A stretch of 64,000 nucleotides of DNA from Hypsibius dujardini (lineage: Eukaryota > Tardigrada > Eutardigrada > Parachela > Hypsibiidae). The position numbers were made by a program, and so were the translations under genes. Below are positions 22,752 to 34,779 of this stretch, one piece after another. The DNA is taken from the NCBI GenBank assembly GCA_001579985.1, contig LRSR01000366.1, positions 44,249 to 108,248 on the forward strand, in the 5' to 3' direction. Each line of letters begins with the position of its first letter. Within the stretch, counting starts at the first letter, position 1. A model generated the notes under the pieces. It was not told the DNA's origin, made no database searches, and saw nothing but the letters and a program-made list of their open reading frames with translations.

Positions 22752-22757
22752 AATAAA
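22752..22757 (+). terminator. Poly(A) signal AATAAA of the DUF1349-like gene
   Basis: A canonical AATAAA lies 113 bp after the stop codon, on the gene strand. Confidence 0.6.
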
Positions 22758-22838
22758 TCTAATTTATGTTTTTGGAACGCTTTTCCTGCCTTCAGTGCTT
22801 ATTGCTTACTCGCACAACAATTGGTCCATGTTGTCAGT

Positions 22839-23270
22839 CAATGCGAGTCAGATGATTATTTTTGGAGATGGCCAATAGATGATCAACTTAAGGAATGCAA
22901 CGAAGATACGTATTTTTAGAAATTTTGGCCAGCTCAGCCTTCGGAGACTTATCCAGTAAAAAAACAACCAAAAAATTGTCTAGTTGACAATTTCTGCCGG
23001 ACGTTGGTCAAGCAACAAATGACAAAAACCTAAGTTCTAAATTTCAGTCAATACACCAAATTTCAAAATGAGTTGATTTTGGGGAAATCAATTCGGAGGC
23101 CGCCATGTCGTCGTTCGACGACATTGGGCGTTAACGGGTTCAGGGCCTTCAACCGTCGTCGGAACTATTTTTTTAAAGAATCTGATGTCGATTCCTTCTT
23201 AAATGTACACATATTACTTATTTTACTGTTCGAGGTATCAGTCCCAATGCCGCGCACGGCTGGGCAAACA
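22839..23270 (+). repeat. Long direct repeat, right copy
   Basis: This is the same sequence as 20460-20925, about 34 bp shorter through indels. It ends CGCGCACGGCTGGGCAAACA, after which the two loci diverge at once. The hairpin GTCGTCG-TT-CGACGAC is preserved. Confidence 0.85.
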
Positions 23271-23689
23271 GGACAAACTCGTGATTTTCATCAAACGAAA
23301 TAGCTATAAGGTTCCTTTTTCTATTTCATTTTCAGAAAAATGTATTTTTACTTTTTCAACAAGCTTATTGTAGAATATGTTTGTTCGCGGCGTTTATACA
23401 TACCATTGCCAAACTTGCGCGGCATTGAGACTTCTAACTAAACATCTTCCGTTTTCCATCTTGATCCCGCGCATATTTATTTGCAGCATGTATGGTTGTT
23501 TACTCTTTTAGAAGAGGTTACACTTTCAGTATTTCAGTCAAACATAAAAATAATAAAATATCATTTCAAAAACTCTCGAGCGCAGAGTTGCACCCATTTT
23601 CATAAAACAATTTACTATATGCTATGCTGTATCAGATTCCGCCACCGTCACCAGGGACTGATAAAGCAGATAACAAACTAAAGCAAAAT

Positions 23690-25371
23690 TCAGCCTGTCT
23701 TTTGGAGATTCACAAAACCAAAATAAAATTTTCTCAACTCATCCCATAATAAGAGGCTAAAAACAGTGTGCGGCGCTAGCCGTAGAAACACCGCAGTCCA
23801 TCCCTTATAAAAGCCCAACGGACCCTCCTTTACAAGGATTTTCTGGACACAGTCCACGAAACCGGAATAAAGTGTGCCGTGCCCGGCTGCTGTGACCTTC
23901 TGGTTGTACAGCCGAACCGAAACCACATCGAAGGGGGTCATGAAGAAGGTCACCACGATGCTGCAGAGGCAGGTGGCCAGGAGGGTGTTCTGCCAGGTTC
24001 CATTGGGATAAATCTAAAGGGCGAAAGAAAATTGTTGAATAGGCAGGCGAGCATGCGTGATATCGGAAGCTACCATGAAGGGGGAAACCTACATTGTTTC
24101 TGTCAATCCAGTCTTTAGAAATGGAAAAAGTGGCAAGCTGAGAAGAAGATCCAACCATCACCTATAACTTTGCAATAGGGAGAGGTTAATAGGAGCTGAA
24201 GAGTCGTGAGAAGGCAGCCATGCAGGCCGACATCGATATCAGACAAACAGCAGACATCGACATACAGACAGACATGCAGACATACGGACAGACAAACAGA
24301 CATGACAGACAGATATGAAGTTACAAGATCATCCCAACCAGCTAGCCACGTCCTACGCAGTCTTGGAAAACAATATTTTCATCAACCATCCCTTACACGA
24401 GGTATGGCACCGGAAACGCCTCTCCACAACCCACGCACTCCGCTTTGGTCATAAATCTTCACCAATGCCTGGGACATGCTGTCGTGATTGTGCTGATGGC
24501 CGACAGCGATCACGTGGGCTGCTTGATTTTGTAGATGCGTCTTCACCTAGTAGGAAATGGTACGGCATCCACATCAGCTGAGTCAAAACCAAGTTAAATC
24601 AAGCAACACTGACAAAGCCGAAAATTTATATCCAAAAAATGAGAAAACCCGACAAACGGGATGTGATAAACGCTTGCCAGAAAGTACGAAAGAAGCGGAC
24701 GTACCAAGTAAAGCGGGCTGCCGAGAGCTGCTCCAATACATCCTACCAAAAGAAGTTAAGGAAGTTTATCAGACATTTATGCCCAATGCCGATTAACAGA
24801 GAAGGCTGCGAACATTACCAGAGATTCCACCGGCAGTGACTGAGCGAGTAAAACTGATACTCCCATCAGCTTTTTTATTGAGGCCTGTATTGGTAAAGCA
24901 CTGATAGGCACCTAATCGGCATCCGTTCATAACAAACTGGTAATATACCGCCGGAACCAGGCCTTTTTGAAGCGCGAGGATTCCTTCGTTCTTTCCGATG
25001 TTGTAAAACGCATGGAGAACAGTCTTGTAATGCACCTGCATGAAAAATGAGCGCAAGTTCAGGACATGCGAATCAAGCAGCCAATCAATGTACCGAAAAG
25101 TGCACCAAAAATCGCACAAATTCATAATAACAATCAGTCAATCAATCGATACTGTCTGCTTTGAAATAGGCAAATCCACCTGATATTGCCCACGCCCAGC
25201 CAGCTCGCCCTGCAACTGCATCCGAGTTTTGGCCACCTAAAATGAAAAACAAAACATTTCACATGAAATTGAAAACAGATAATACAAAAAATGTCTCACT
25301 TCTAACGGATTGGTCAGGATACCCGCAATGGCTGCCGCCGTTCCACCGAGCACAAATTCCGTCAGATCCAT
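23690..25371 (-). CDS. Mitochondrial carrier, SLC25A34/A35-like
   Basis: There are seven exons, 25371-25300, 25236-25180, 25035-24819, 24742-24705, 24546-24397, 24161-24093 and 24013-23690, all in matching phase, giving 308 residues. The three mitochondrial-carrier repeats are each marked by a P-x-(D/E)-type motif: NPLEVAKTRMQLQGE, SPLYLVKTHLQNQAA and TPFDVVSVRLYNQ. The N-terminus MDLTEFVLGGTAAAIAGILTNPLE and the stretch VGSSSQLATFSISKDW match the SLC25A34/35 (yeast oxaloacetate carrier-related) subgroup closely. The second motif lacks the acidic residue (SPLY), which is also usual in that subgroup. Predicted location is the mitochondrial inner membrane; the transported anion is not firmly established for animal A34/A35. 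One exon is only 38 nt. The gene is divergent from the GATA-finger gene. Confidence 0.9.
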
Positions 25372-26344
25372 ATTTTTGTCTCGGCGGAATAATAATCAAA
25401 TTTTTATCGAAGAAAAAAGATTAACGGAATCCGACGTCATTGCACGCAGTGGCGGCATGAACAAAATCATAAAATCAGAGAGGAAGCAGTTATAAAGTTT
25501 GGATCAGCTGATTCAGATTGGAAATTTCACACTGTGGAGTCTGGTAGTCGCGTTTGACTGGCCGAGATAGAAGGTGCAGGCTGTGTGGTCGGCCATCAAA
25601 ACAAACTAGAGTAAATGAACCCGCCCCTTTCCGTCTGTCGTAATCATTGTCGTAGTCTGATGGTACACTTCGGGAATGAGTTCAGGGAATCAATCAAAAG
25701 TGAAATCCGCTAATCAAAGCCAAGGACATTGCAAACGATCAATCATAAAAGAGCATTGCACAAACCACCAATCAAAATCCAATAAATATTTGAAATCGTC
25801 CAATCACGGTTCGGCGATCTTATTCCGCGGAAAACATCATGTTTTTATCCAATTAACTCCTATCCTTGGAGATTTTGTTGAGATAATTCCTGGTATTAGG
25901 TCATGCAATTAGGCTCATCCCTTCGGATACATTTCCACTGGGCACTTGACGTGTCTGTCAGTGTCACCACACAGTGAGCTTTCTACGCAAATTTTAACCC
26001 GGATTTAGATATCTTCTCCCTTTCACAAATCATTCCAATCCCGGAACTATATCTTCCGCACGCACTTGCACTTGCAGTGCCGAGCACACGCATACGCACA
26101 CACATACCGGTAGGCAGTGCATCAGTGACTTACTTTTTCCCATCACAAGATTTCATAACGAAATCTGGCCACAAAAGTAAGTCTCGTATTTCAGCCAAGG
26201 ACTCCTGTGTGTTTATTTGCCTGATTGATTGACTGATGAAGTTGAATGTGCAAAGCAGTTTTTTTTTCAGTGACTTCCCTTTCGAAGCCCTTAAACAAGC
26301 CAGCCCACAGCCGAACGTTATTGCCCAAAAACCAAGCACCCACT
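25372..26344. promoter_or_regulatory. Divergent promoter region between the carrier and GATA-finger genes
   Basis: This stretch of about 970 bp separates two outward-facing genes. It contains a cluster of CAATCA/CCAATCA boxes at about 25685-25810. A pyrimidine tract ending TTTTTTTTTCAG at about 26260-26270 could be a 5'-UTR splice acceptor for the GATA gene. No TATA box was recognised. Confidence 0.4.
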
Positions 26345-28271
26345 ATGGTGTCTCTCGATGGATCATTCAACGGCTGCTGGACGGCTGACATGGATGTCTG
26401 TGCGACGCCTTTGCTGACTGAATGGGATTCCAACAAACGTAAGCCGATAGTCAGGTCTTAAGCGGTTGATTTGTGTGTATGCTCTGAGTCGCTTTTCTTT
26501 CACAGTGGTCTCGATTCTGGAGCCAGACAATCTGTTTTTGCGCAGTTGTGGTTTGGTCCGATGGGAAGAGGAGCCCCGCCCCCAGCTGTCGGTGGTTTCC
26601 GAGGGCAGCAGCTGCCGTTCACGGCGAAAGCGAAACCGAGAAGCGCCTCCAGAGGTGGACCGTGTGAAGACCGAGGAGGATGACGATCCGATGGGTTCAG
26701 TGCTGCATCGTACGTTGATCTGCCTAACTATGTTTCAAAGTTATTGCGTATCTTGATCTTTCTGACCTTTTGGATGTTGACATCGGAAGTTGTTGTACGT
26801 TTGTCTGCATTTCTGTCTGCCTGGAAGCCGATGATTGAAGTTTGTTCTTGTTTGTTTCCCTGTTGCTTTAGTCAATTTTCTTATCTATCCGCCTGTCTGC
26901 ACACTTAGATGATGTCTCAAGTTTTTTACTTGTCTGTTTCTCTGTAGATATTAGAAATGTTTGCTTGTCCGTTTGTCTGTATGTGAAGACGATATCTGAA
27001 ATTTTGGCTTTTCTGTCTGGGTCTGGCTTTGTGTATACTAATATATTGTACTAGTAGTATAATGTCAGTATCATGTCTGTGTTATTACTGCAGATGTTGT
27101 GACTCCGACCACCAGCGGGGCAAACTCACCTGCTACAGACATCCTGCCGATGGATCTAACGGTGTCGACTGAGCATCGCGTCATTACCGAGAGCTCGGAA
27201 GGAACGTCGGAAAATGAGTTGGCCAACCACCTCTCCGCTGGTCAAGAGATCTCGTTGGCGAACAACATGGCTGCGCTGCGATTGAAGACCTACACCGCTA
27301 TTCTGGAGAAGTACTGGTTCTCCGAGCAGCGAACAGTTCGAAATGTGGCCTGCGGCAGCGAGAAGAAGATCGGGATGAAACCGTCGGCAATCTTTCTTGG
27401 AGGTACCGACACCGTTCGGAATCTTTGGACAATTCAGCAGTAACAACTCTGCAAGATAACTACTCAGTCACAGGCAGGCAAATGCATATATTATGACTAA
27501 GAAGCATATGCACATACGCAATCAAGACTTTCGGAGAAACGGGTTGCAGTCACGCATAAGCAATTGCCTACCCCCTTGTTTTTTCCGAACTGAAAGGAAT
27601 ACGTGTTTTGTTGTTTTGCAGTCGATTCTAAGGAATGCGCGAATTGTAAAACTCGCTATGAAGACAAACTGATTAAGTGGCGTCGGGATTGCAACAACCG
27701 TTTGTTGTGCAACAAATGCGGCTTGTTCTTTAAGAGCCACGGTACGTTCCTTCTTCATTCGCTTTTTTCTTCAACTTGGCCTGGCTCAGTACCCTTTTGA
27801 GCTTTGTGCTACGTGTCTGTCTGGAGCTTCATATGTCTCACTGAAAGTACCTGTTTTTCTACATGGGCTCCCCATTGACTGAGAAACAGTGTAGGCAGTG
27901 TGCCTATCGTAGATTTTCGGCAGTTTTAAGAGTTTGTCTTTTTTATATAATCCCGTTATACAGGGTACGACCGCATCGAGACGAACTTGGAGGTGCATCA
28001 GCGTTCGCTCAAGCGACCCAGGTACTGTACAGTTCACGTACCTACCCGTTACATGGTGGCATGTATGTGTTTGTGTGTGTACGGTAATAGGTGCTTGTTT
28101 TCCGAATCTAGGTTTGCCAAGGTCCTGAAGGATCAAGAACCTCTACGTCGAAAGCAGAAGCGCATACTGCCCAAACCTGCGTCAGAAACGAGTACAGAGC
28201 AGCAGCAGACAACGGACGACTCTGGCATCAACATCAGCGGCGAGAACTTCTTGGATGGGTCGCTGTTATGA
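26345..28271 (+). CDS. GATA-type zinc-finger protein, single finger
   Basis: There are six exons, 26345-26438, 26506-26709, 27094-27402, 27622-27741, 27964-28021 and 28112-28271, in matching phase, giving 314 residues. The finger lies at about residues 208-235: CANC, twenty residues, then CNKC, followed by GLFFKSHG. The core KWRRDCNNRLLCNKCGLFFK matches the GATA consensus (W-R-R-D, C-N-x-C-G-L-F). A basic tail follows (RSLKRPR, LRRKQKRILPK), as in GATA factors, and is a likely nuclear signal and DNA contact. The N-terminal half is acidic and low-complexity, with a basic SRRKRNRE patch and a SUMO-consensus VKTEEDDD. Only one finger is present, and its loop of 20 is longer than the 17 of canonical animal GATA factors. 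It is probably a nuclear transcriptional regulator; the orthologue is not identified. Confidence 0.8.
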
Positions 28272-29500
28272 TAACCATAACAATCTCACCATTGTTATAT
28301 GTACAATCTCAATATTCAATCTTGTGTACGACTAATTGCAAGTTTTCACTTGATCGATGGCTTAATAATTTGGAAAACTGCTGGCCAGTTGGTGATGGGG
28401 AAGTCCTTCCTGCCTGTAGTAATGCGCTTTTATGGCATTATTTTTTACTAAATTTTTTAAGTACTCCGCTTTATTTCTTTCGTTTGACATTCCATAAAGC
28501 TGGTTTTCATTCTTTTTTGTTCGATTTTGTGTCCCTTGATGTGTACGGGATTGTTTTGAGACGGGCAAATAAATTCCAAAAAATTTAAGGAACAAGATAT
28601 GCCTGCTTGTATGTACAACGGACAATGCACCAGTAGTGCCGTCTGGATTTCGAACTGGCAGAATGCTCAGGCCTTTGGCCTGCTAATTTGGCCATAAAAC
28701 ATCCTAAAATGAGACTTTGAATTTTGTCGGACCAGCGCCTACGGTAAGTCACACGTCATGCTAGTCCTACGCCTAATAATTCGTGCGCGAGTTTTCTAGT
28801 GACACTTCGGATTCATTTTTTTCCCCGAGCTTCTGCAGTTTTGATGCCGTTGCTCCTTTTCCTCGAGCAGGGAAAAAATTCCTTATTGTGATGTCCTTTT
28901 TGAATGTGATCTGGAGACGGAAGAGTAAGCTGCACCCATCAAATACGCTCCGTGTCCGTGAAGATTAAGTTCAAGGTGAGAAAACGTTAGTCGCACTTTT
29001 TGTCCCATTTGCAAGGGTAAGACGCTACGCCATGTTAAGGTTTTGATTTTTTGAAATAGTGTGATGATGTTAGAACTCGTAAAATGTATCAGGCATGGTG
29101 GAGAACGTGCATTTCCTGTTACGGACTTTTCGAATGTGTTTGCATTGTCTGTCTTCAATCAATCAATTGTTTCTACTGGTTGATTGGTTGATTAGCTGTA
29201 AAGTAAATCATTATTTACTTTTTTCCTCCGTTTTCGGAGCGAATAGCTCTCAAACGATTTACTTATTGTTCAAATTTCTGGAAAAAAATTTTAGTTTGTG
29301 TTCGAAGCGTTGGCGTGTATATAATGACCGAGCAGAGGAAAATTCTAAAATTCCTTCTACCGGTCGGCAATAACGATTGATTGATCTATTGCCTTATTCA
29401 GCAGCGAACCGACCCAATCAATCAATCAATCAATCAATCGAATAAATGTTTCATTTATTCCTTAGTTTTCTTTCCTCCAGTTTTCACAAATCACGGCAGC
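28272..29500 (+). other. 3' UTR of the GATA gene and 5' region of the USP19-like gene
   Basis: No coding exon was recognised. A donor-like TTCAAG|GTGAGA at 28970-28981 and an acceptor-like TTTCCTCCAG ending at 29480 could delimit an intron in the leader of the USP19-like gene. (CAATCAAT)n occurs at about 29415-29440. Confidence 0.4.
28568..28573 (+). terminator. Poly(A) signal AATAAA of the GATA-finger gene
   Basis: AATAAA occurs 297 bp after the stop codon, on the gene strand. Confidence 0.5.
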
Positions 29501-32500
29501 ATGGTGGAACTGCGACCGTCCAGTCGACGGGAAATTGACTCCCCGGGTGTTTCGGACGGAATCAAGCAGGAAACGGCCTGTGAAATCACTCAAACCGATC
29601 AGGCGAATGGAAAGCATGTCGAGAATGTCCCTGATGCTAATGGCTTCCGCACCGTGCCCGGAGCGTGCTCATCCACGACGCCGGAGAAAGCGGAACTACT
29701 TCCTTCGTCTATCTGCAATCCGGTGAAGAGCGAGATAGATATGGAGGTGGACGGGGAAAGCGAGAAGGCCATGGTGGGGAAGAATGTGGACGCGCTCGGA
29801 GGTCCGATGGAGATTGAGAGCGGATACTTTGAGCAGGTGGATGAATCGGACACGGAGATGATGTCGGAGCCACTGCAGGCGCAGGAAGTACAGACATCGT
29901 CTTCTCCCGATGTGACAAAACCGTGGGAAGGGGAAGGTCTCAGTTGGAATCTTACCGGTGAGTTTAGTCTTGCGAAGGGTGTTTCATTCATGGATTGACT
30001 TAGTGTCTTTTAGTCAAATTTATTTGTGTATTATCTCTCAATTCAATTAAACTTCGTTTCGCTAGAAGATAGCAAAAATATTAATGCGAATTTTTTGTAA
30101 ATTCACCGAAATATTTACAAGCGATGAAGAACCGGCTGTCCCAATATGCTTTACAAGTTGAGGCTGATTTTCTATCATGGACTATTATTTTTACGATTCT
30201 CATTTAAAAATCAAGAGTATTGTTATATCAATAGAGTTTAAAAAGAATCCGTAAAAGTAGGTCAAGTTAAGCATGTATATTCATGATTTAAGCGGTGTAA
30301 TTGCAAAATGTAATTCCTGTTCCATTTTTCCAGTGTTTCAGTTCCTCTTTCTGCTGCATTGTTTCACCTCTTTTTCCTTTTTCTAGATGTGAAAGTTGAA
30401 TCGCCAGCCATCGCAATACCACTGAGGAATACTATCAATACGGACGTCAAACAGGAGCCGCCTGAACCGAAGGCGACTGTCGTCAAGTACGACTCTGACG
30501 ACAACGAGGAGGACGCGAAGCCTGGCCCGACGCAGTATCCGCTGAGTCTGCCGTTGGACGAGGGAAGGATAATGCAAAAGTGGACGTCGTCGGACGACCT
30601 GGCGCTGCCGAATCTCTTCCGGTCGCCCAGCTTGGACCGGCGTGCGCCGCGGTGGTACGGCCTGACCGGGCTCAACAACCTCGGCAACTCGTGCTACCTC
30701 AACAGTGTCGTACAGTGCCTCGCCAACACTCGTGAGCTGCGGGATTATTTTCTGCGTAGGTGGTTTTGTTAGTGAGACTTATCACCGATCTAACAGGAGT
30801 TACTTCGGTCCGAAGAGAAAGTATCTTTCATACAGTTTCAGTTTAAATTCTCTTCAACTGGATCTTCTGTAATATATTTCATAATTTATTTGTGGCCAAT
30901 GTAAATAATATAATATTAATTTCTTTTGATATCTCCTTTTTCCGTTTAATTATTGACAGTATTATATTCTGTTTAGAACGAACTTCGAATATTTTGAAGA
31001 CGGAATTACTTTTACGTTATTTTAAGAACATTTTTGGAAAATTTTCTAGATCCCATAAGTTTTATTTAAACTAGGGATGGCCAAACTAAACTAATCCACA
31101 AACAAAACAACAAGCTAAAACTAGACTCAAATTTTTGGTACTTCTCGGCTTTCAGTTTTGTAATCGACCGAAAACTAAACAAATATTTTATTTACTAAAA
31201 AATAAGAAAAACAAAACAAAAATTACCCAAATTAATCAACTAATTTTGACTAAAGCTAGACTAAAATGTTTGGTCACTAAAAGAAACTAAACTGAAAGTG
31301 CTTAGTAACTTATTTGTAGTCGACTAAAAAAGCAATTAGTTTTTAATTTTGCTATCCCTAATTTAAGAAAGAAGTAGCGAATGATTGGGTGTTGTGTGAT
31401 GATACGCTTTGAATTTGTTGACAGGCGGGACTTACAAGCGGGAAATCAATCACCGCAATCGGATGGGTACCAAAGGGAAGTTTGCGCGGGTTTTTGAGAG
31501 CACCCTCCAGGGATTGTGGAAGGTATGTGATTTTGCTATCTCTATAGTGTGTTATTAATTAATGAGCTTTTTTTATTGTGGAAGGGCGATCGCAGCAGCT
31601 TCTCCCCGTCCCAACTGCGCGACATGATGGCCGAACGGAACGAGCAGTTCAGCACGTACGGCCAGCAGGACGCGCAAGAGGCCTTTTCCTTTATCGTCGA
31701 CAGCCTCCACGAGGTTGGTGCAATACGCAAGTGTCTTTATCTAGCTTTCAAAATAATTTCTTTCTCTCATTGATTGTCGTTTTTGATGCACAAATAACGA
31801 ATAGGCTAACTGATTGGAGTTTATTTGCAGGACCTGAATCGGATAACCGATAAGCCGTACCTGGAGGACATTGAGTCGACTAATCGGCCGGTACAGGAGG
31901 TGGCCGACCAATCCTGGGAGTACTTTCGCAGTCGGGAGAACTCAGCCATTTATGATCTGTTTTCGGGGCTGTTCAAGTCGACTTTGAAATGTCTTACTTG
32001 CAACAAGGTATGTGTCATGTCTGCGAGCATGTGTATCTATGAGTAAATCTTGTCTGCCTGCATGCCCGTATCCGTATCATCTGCATATCTTCTGCATGTC
32101 GTGTTTGTTAATCTGCCTGTCCCCTGTTTGTTTATCTGCATTTCTGCCTGCTATATCTGCCTATCTGTCTGCCTGCTTGTTTGTATCCTGCCTGCTCGAT
32201 CTTTCTGTTTTTGGTCTGTTTGTCTGCATCTCATTCTGGCTATCTGCATTTTTGTTTATTGGCATATTTGTCTGTCTGCTGTGTTTTTCCTCGCCGTTCG
32301 CTTTTTTGTTCATCTGTTTGTATGCCTTTCGATTTTAATGCAACCAATAATTGAAATTTGTCTAAGTCATCCTCTTCTGTCTCTTTTTTGCAGGAGAACA
32401 TTAAGTTTGATCCTTACCAGTTCTTGTCTGTGCCTGTGCTGAAATTCGGCGCGGTCATTGACTGCTTCTTTCATCCCCATGATCCAAGACGCAAGCCACT

Positions 32501-34735
32501 TTGGGTACAGTATTAGGATGTTTTGTTCTTTGATTGTGTGGACTTAGAGTGAAAATGGCTTTTATTTCGGCTAGTTTCGAGTTGAGTTTCATCGCGAGCA
32601 CACGATTAGCTATCACGCGCCCCAACTGGAAGCGTGCATGGGAGTACCGCTAGAGAACGTGAAGATCCTGGTGATGCGTCGTAATGGAACAACTGCCGGA
32701 GTGCTACCACATGATATGGAGTGCCAGCGGCTGGATGAGGCACTTCAATTTCATATGTAAGTATATTTTGCTGTATTGGTTTGGTAATTTACTCGTGTTT
32801 TGGTTGAGATTTTCAGCGTTTTGAAGACAAAACGCTAGAATTTTGTTGTTTGTCACTTGTTACGTTTATGCGTCTGAAATCTTTGCTTAACTCAAGTCGG
32901 ATTTTTAAACCTCGTTAAACGGACCTCGTTTTAAAAAAATTAAAAACAATTGCTGTATTTGTGAATCTGCTTGCTCCTTTAAATGCTTGAATGGCGGAAG
33001 AGTTGCTTATCTGTCAGTACTCTTCGGCTAATCAGATTGCGGTTTGCTCTATCTGTTTTAATGACTTTTTCATTTGCAGTTATGAACTCCTCACGGAGGA
33101 AGCAGCTGGTGAAAAGGTTCACCATTTCACCTTCCTTCAGTTTCTTCGCCTGCCACTACCGGTGCCTGGGGCTATATCGGACAGGGTCTGTTCATTCTGC
33201 CGTGAGACGCCCGAACTGGAGCCAAAACGGTGTACACGGTGCTATTCTGTGCGCTACTGCAATTCGTAAGCATCACTGTTTCCTTGTGTTGTGTTTTTGG
33301 TTGTCGTTGTGCCTGTTTGTCTGTCTATCTATCTCGTTGTCTCTCCGGTTGTCTATTTCACTGTCTGTCTGTCTATGTCTCTCTGTCCGTTTGTCTCTCT
33401 GGCTCTCTGGCTCTGTTGAAATTTTGTCTTGCCGTCCCGTTTTCTGCTGATTTTTCCATTTCGCTCATCCTTCTTTGTTTCTTTCTGTTTGTCTATCGGT
33501 CTGTCTGATTACTGTACTTACTGTACTTCCTGTTTGTCTTTGTATTTGCTGATCTGCTTGTCTGTCTGCCTGACTTTCCAGTTGCTTGCACGTGTTTCTG
33601 GGCGATCTTGCATTTTGGCCTTTCCCGTGGTAGGGTCTGTCAGAAGAAAGACTGGGAGCACCACAAGCTGCAGTGTGAGAGACATTTGGGGCCGCCCGTC
33701 GGTATACCCTTTGTCGTATCGATCCGCGCCAAGCTTCTCACTCCGGAGCGGTTTTACATGACGGTGGCTAAGGCAGCGCTGTATGTTTTATTATTTGACT
33801 TCAGTGGAATGGTTTCAAGACTTTCATTATAAAATATAATATTCCGCGTTTAAATAATACTAATTAGTAGATTTATGATTTTAAATGAAACTATTAAACA
33901 ATTACTAACAAGTTTAACATAAACAATAATATCAGTTGTCGTATTGTATAATATAGTATATATATAGGATATATATAATATATAATATAATATGATATAG
34001 TTGAATAATCTAATTTGCATAATTTTAATTGCTATAAATGGGTTATAGATTAATTATTTAAGCGAAGTTTTTTTCAGTCTACGATGGGTAAAAATGTCTT
34101 GCTTTCTCACTTGAGATATATTAAACAGAAATATAGTAACGTATTTTGTTTCATTGAAATTAAATTTTGCTCTACAAATGTGTGTAACATAACTTTAATT
34201 ATTATCGTTATTAATTGACACTATAAAGAATTATTGAAACATTGTTCCAATGTTTCTCCAATTGTTTATCAAGTGTATTTTTTCTACTTTTCAATAATTG
34301 TTTGTTTAGGAACTCGGTAACTTATTGGCGGCAGATCTCATCGAAGCAGCCAGCTGCGGAAGCTATTAAATTCAACGGAGACGGAGATTCCCACTCGCCG
34401 CGAAAGCATCTTCTGGACCAGCAGTCGTCGAATGTCTCACTACGGGAAGAGTCTTGTAGTAGCAAAACGAAAACGGAGGAGGGAAGAGATGAAGATGAGG
34501 ATAGTGGTAGCTGTCCGGAAGAGAAAATGAAGAAACGACTGGTGGAGTGGACGGTAACAGAGTCTTTCAAGGAGATGGCCAGTCATAAGCGGAATACCTA
34601 TAAGTTCAAGCTGCTTCCGGTGGAGGGGTTTAAGGCGTCCTGGGCCATCAATCCTCAAATCGATACAGTTATGCAGAGTTATGGTAAAGTTCACAAAAAG
34701 GCAGGCTTGTCGACAGACAGACAGACAGCCAGGCT

Positions 34736-34779
<44 letters not shown>

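Noticed and set aside
20460-23270. Full LTR retrotransposon
   Set aside because: No gag, protease, reverse transcriptase, primer-binding site or clear TG...CA ends were found; only the paired repeat is supported.
32012-32442. Cys/Leu-rich open frames inside a USP19-like intron
   Set aside because: They are produced by the TCTG-type repeat and interrupt a conserved protein if included.
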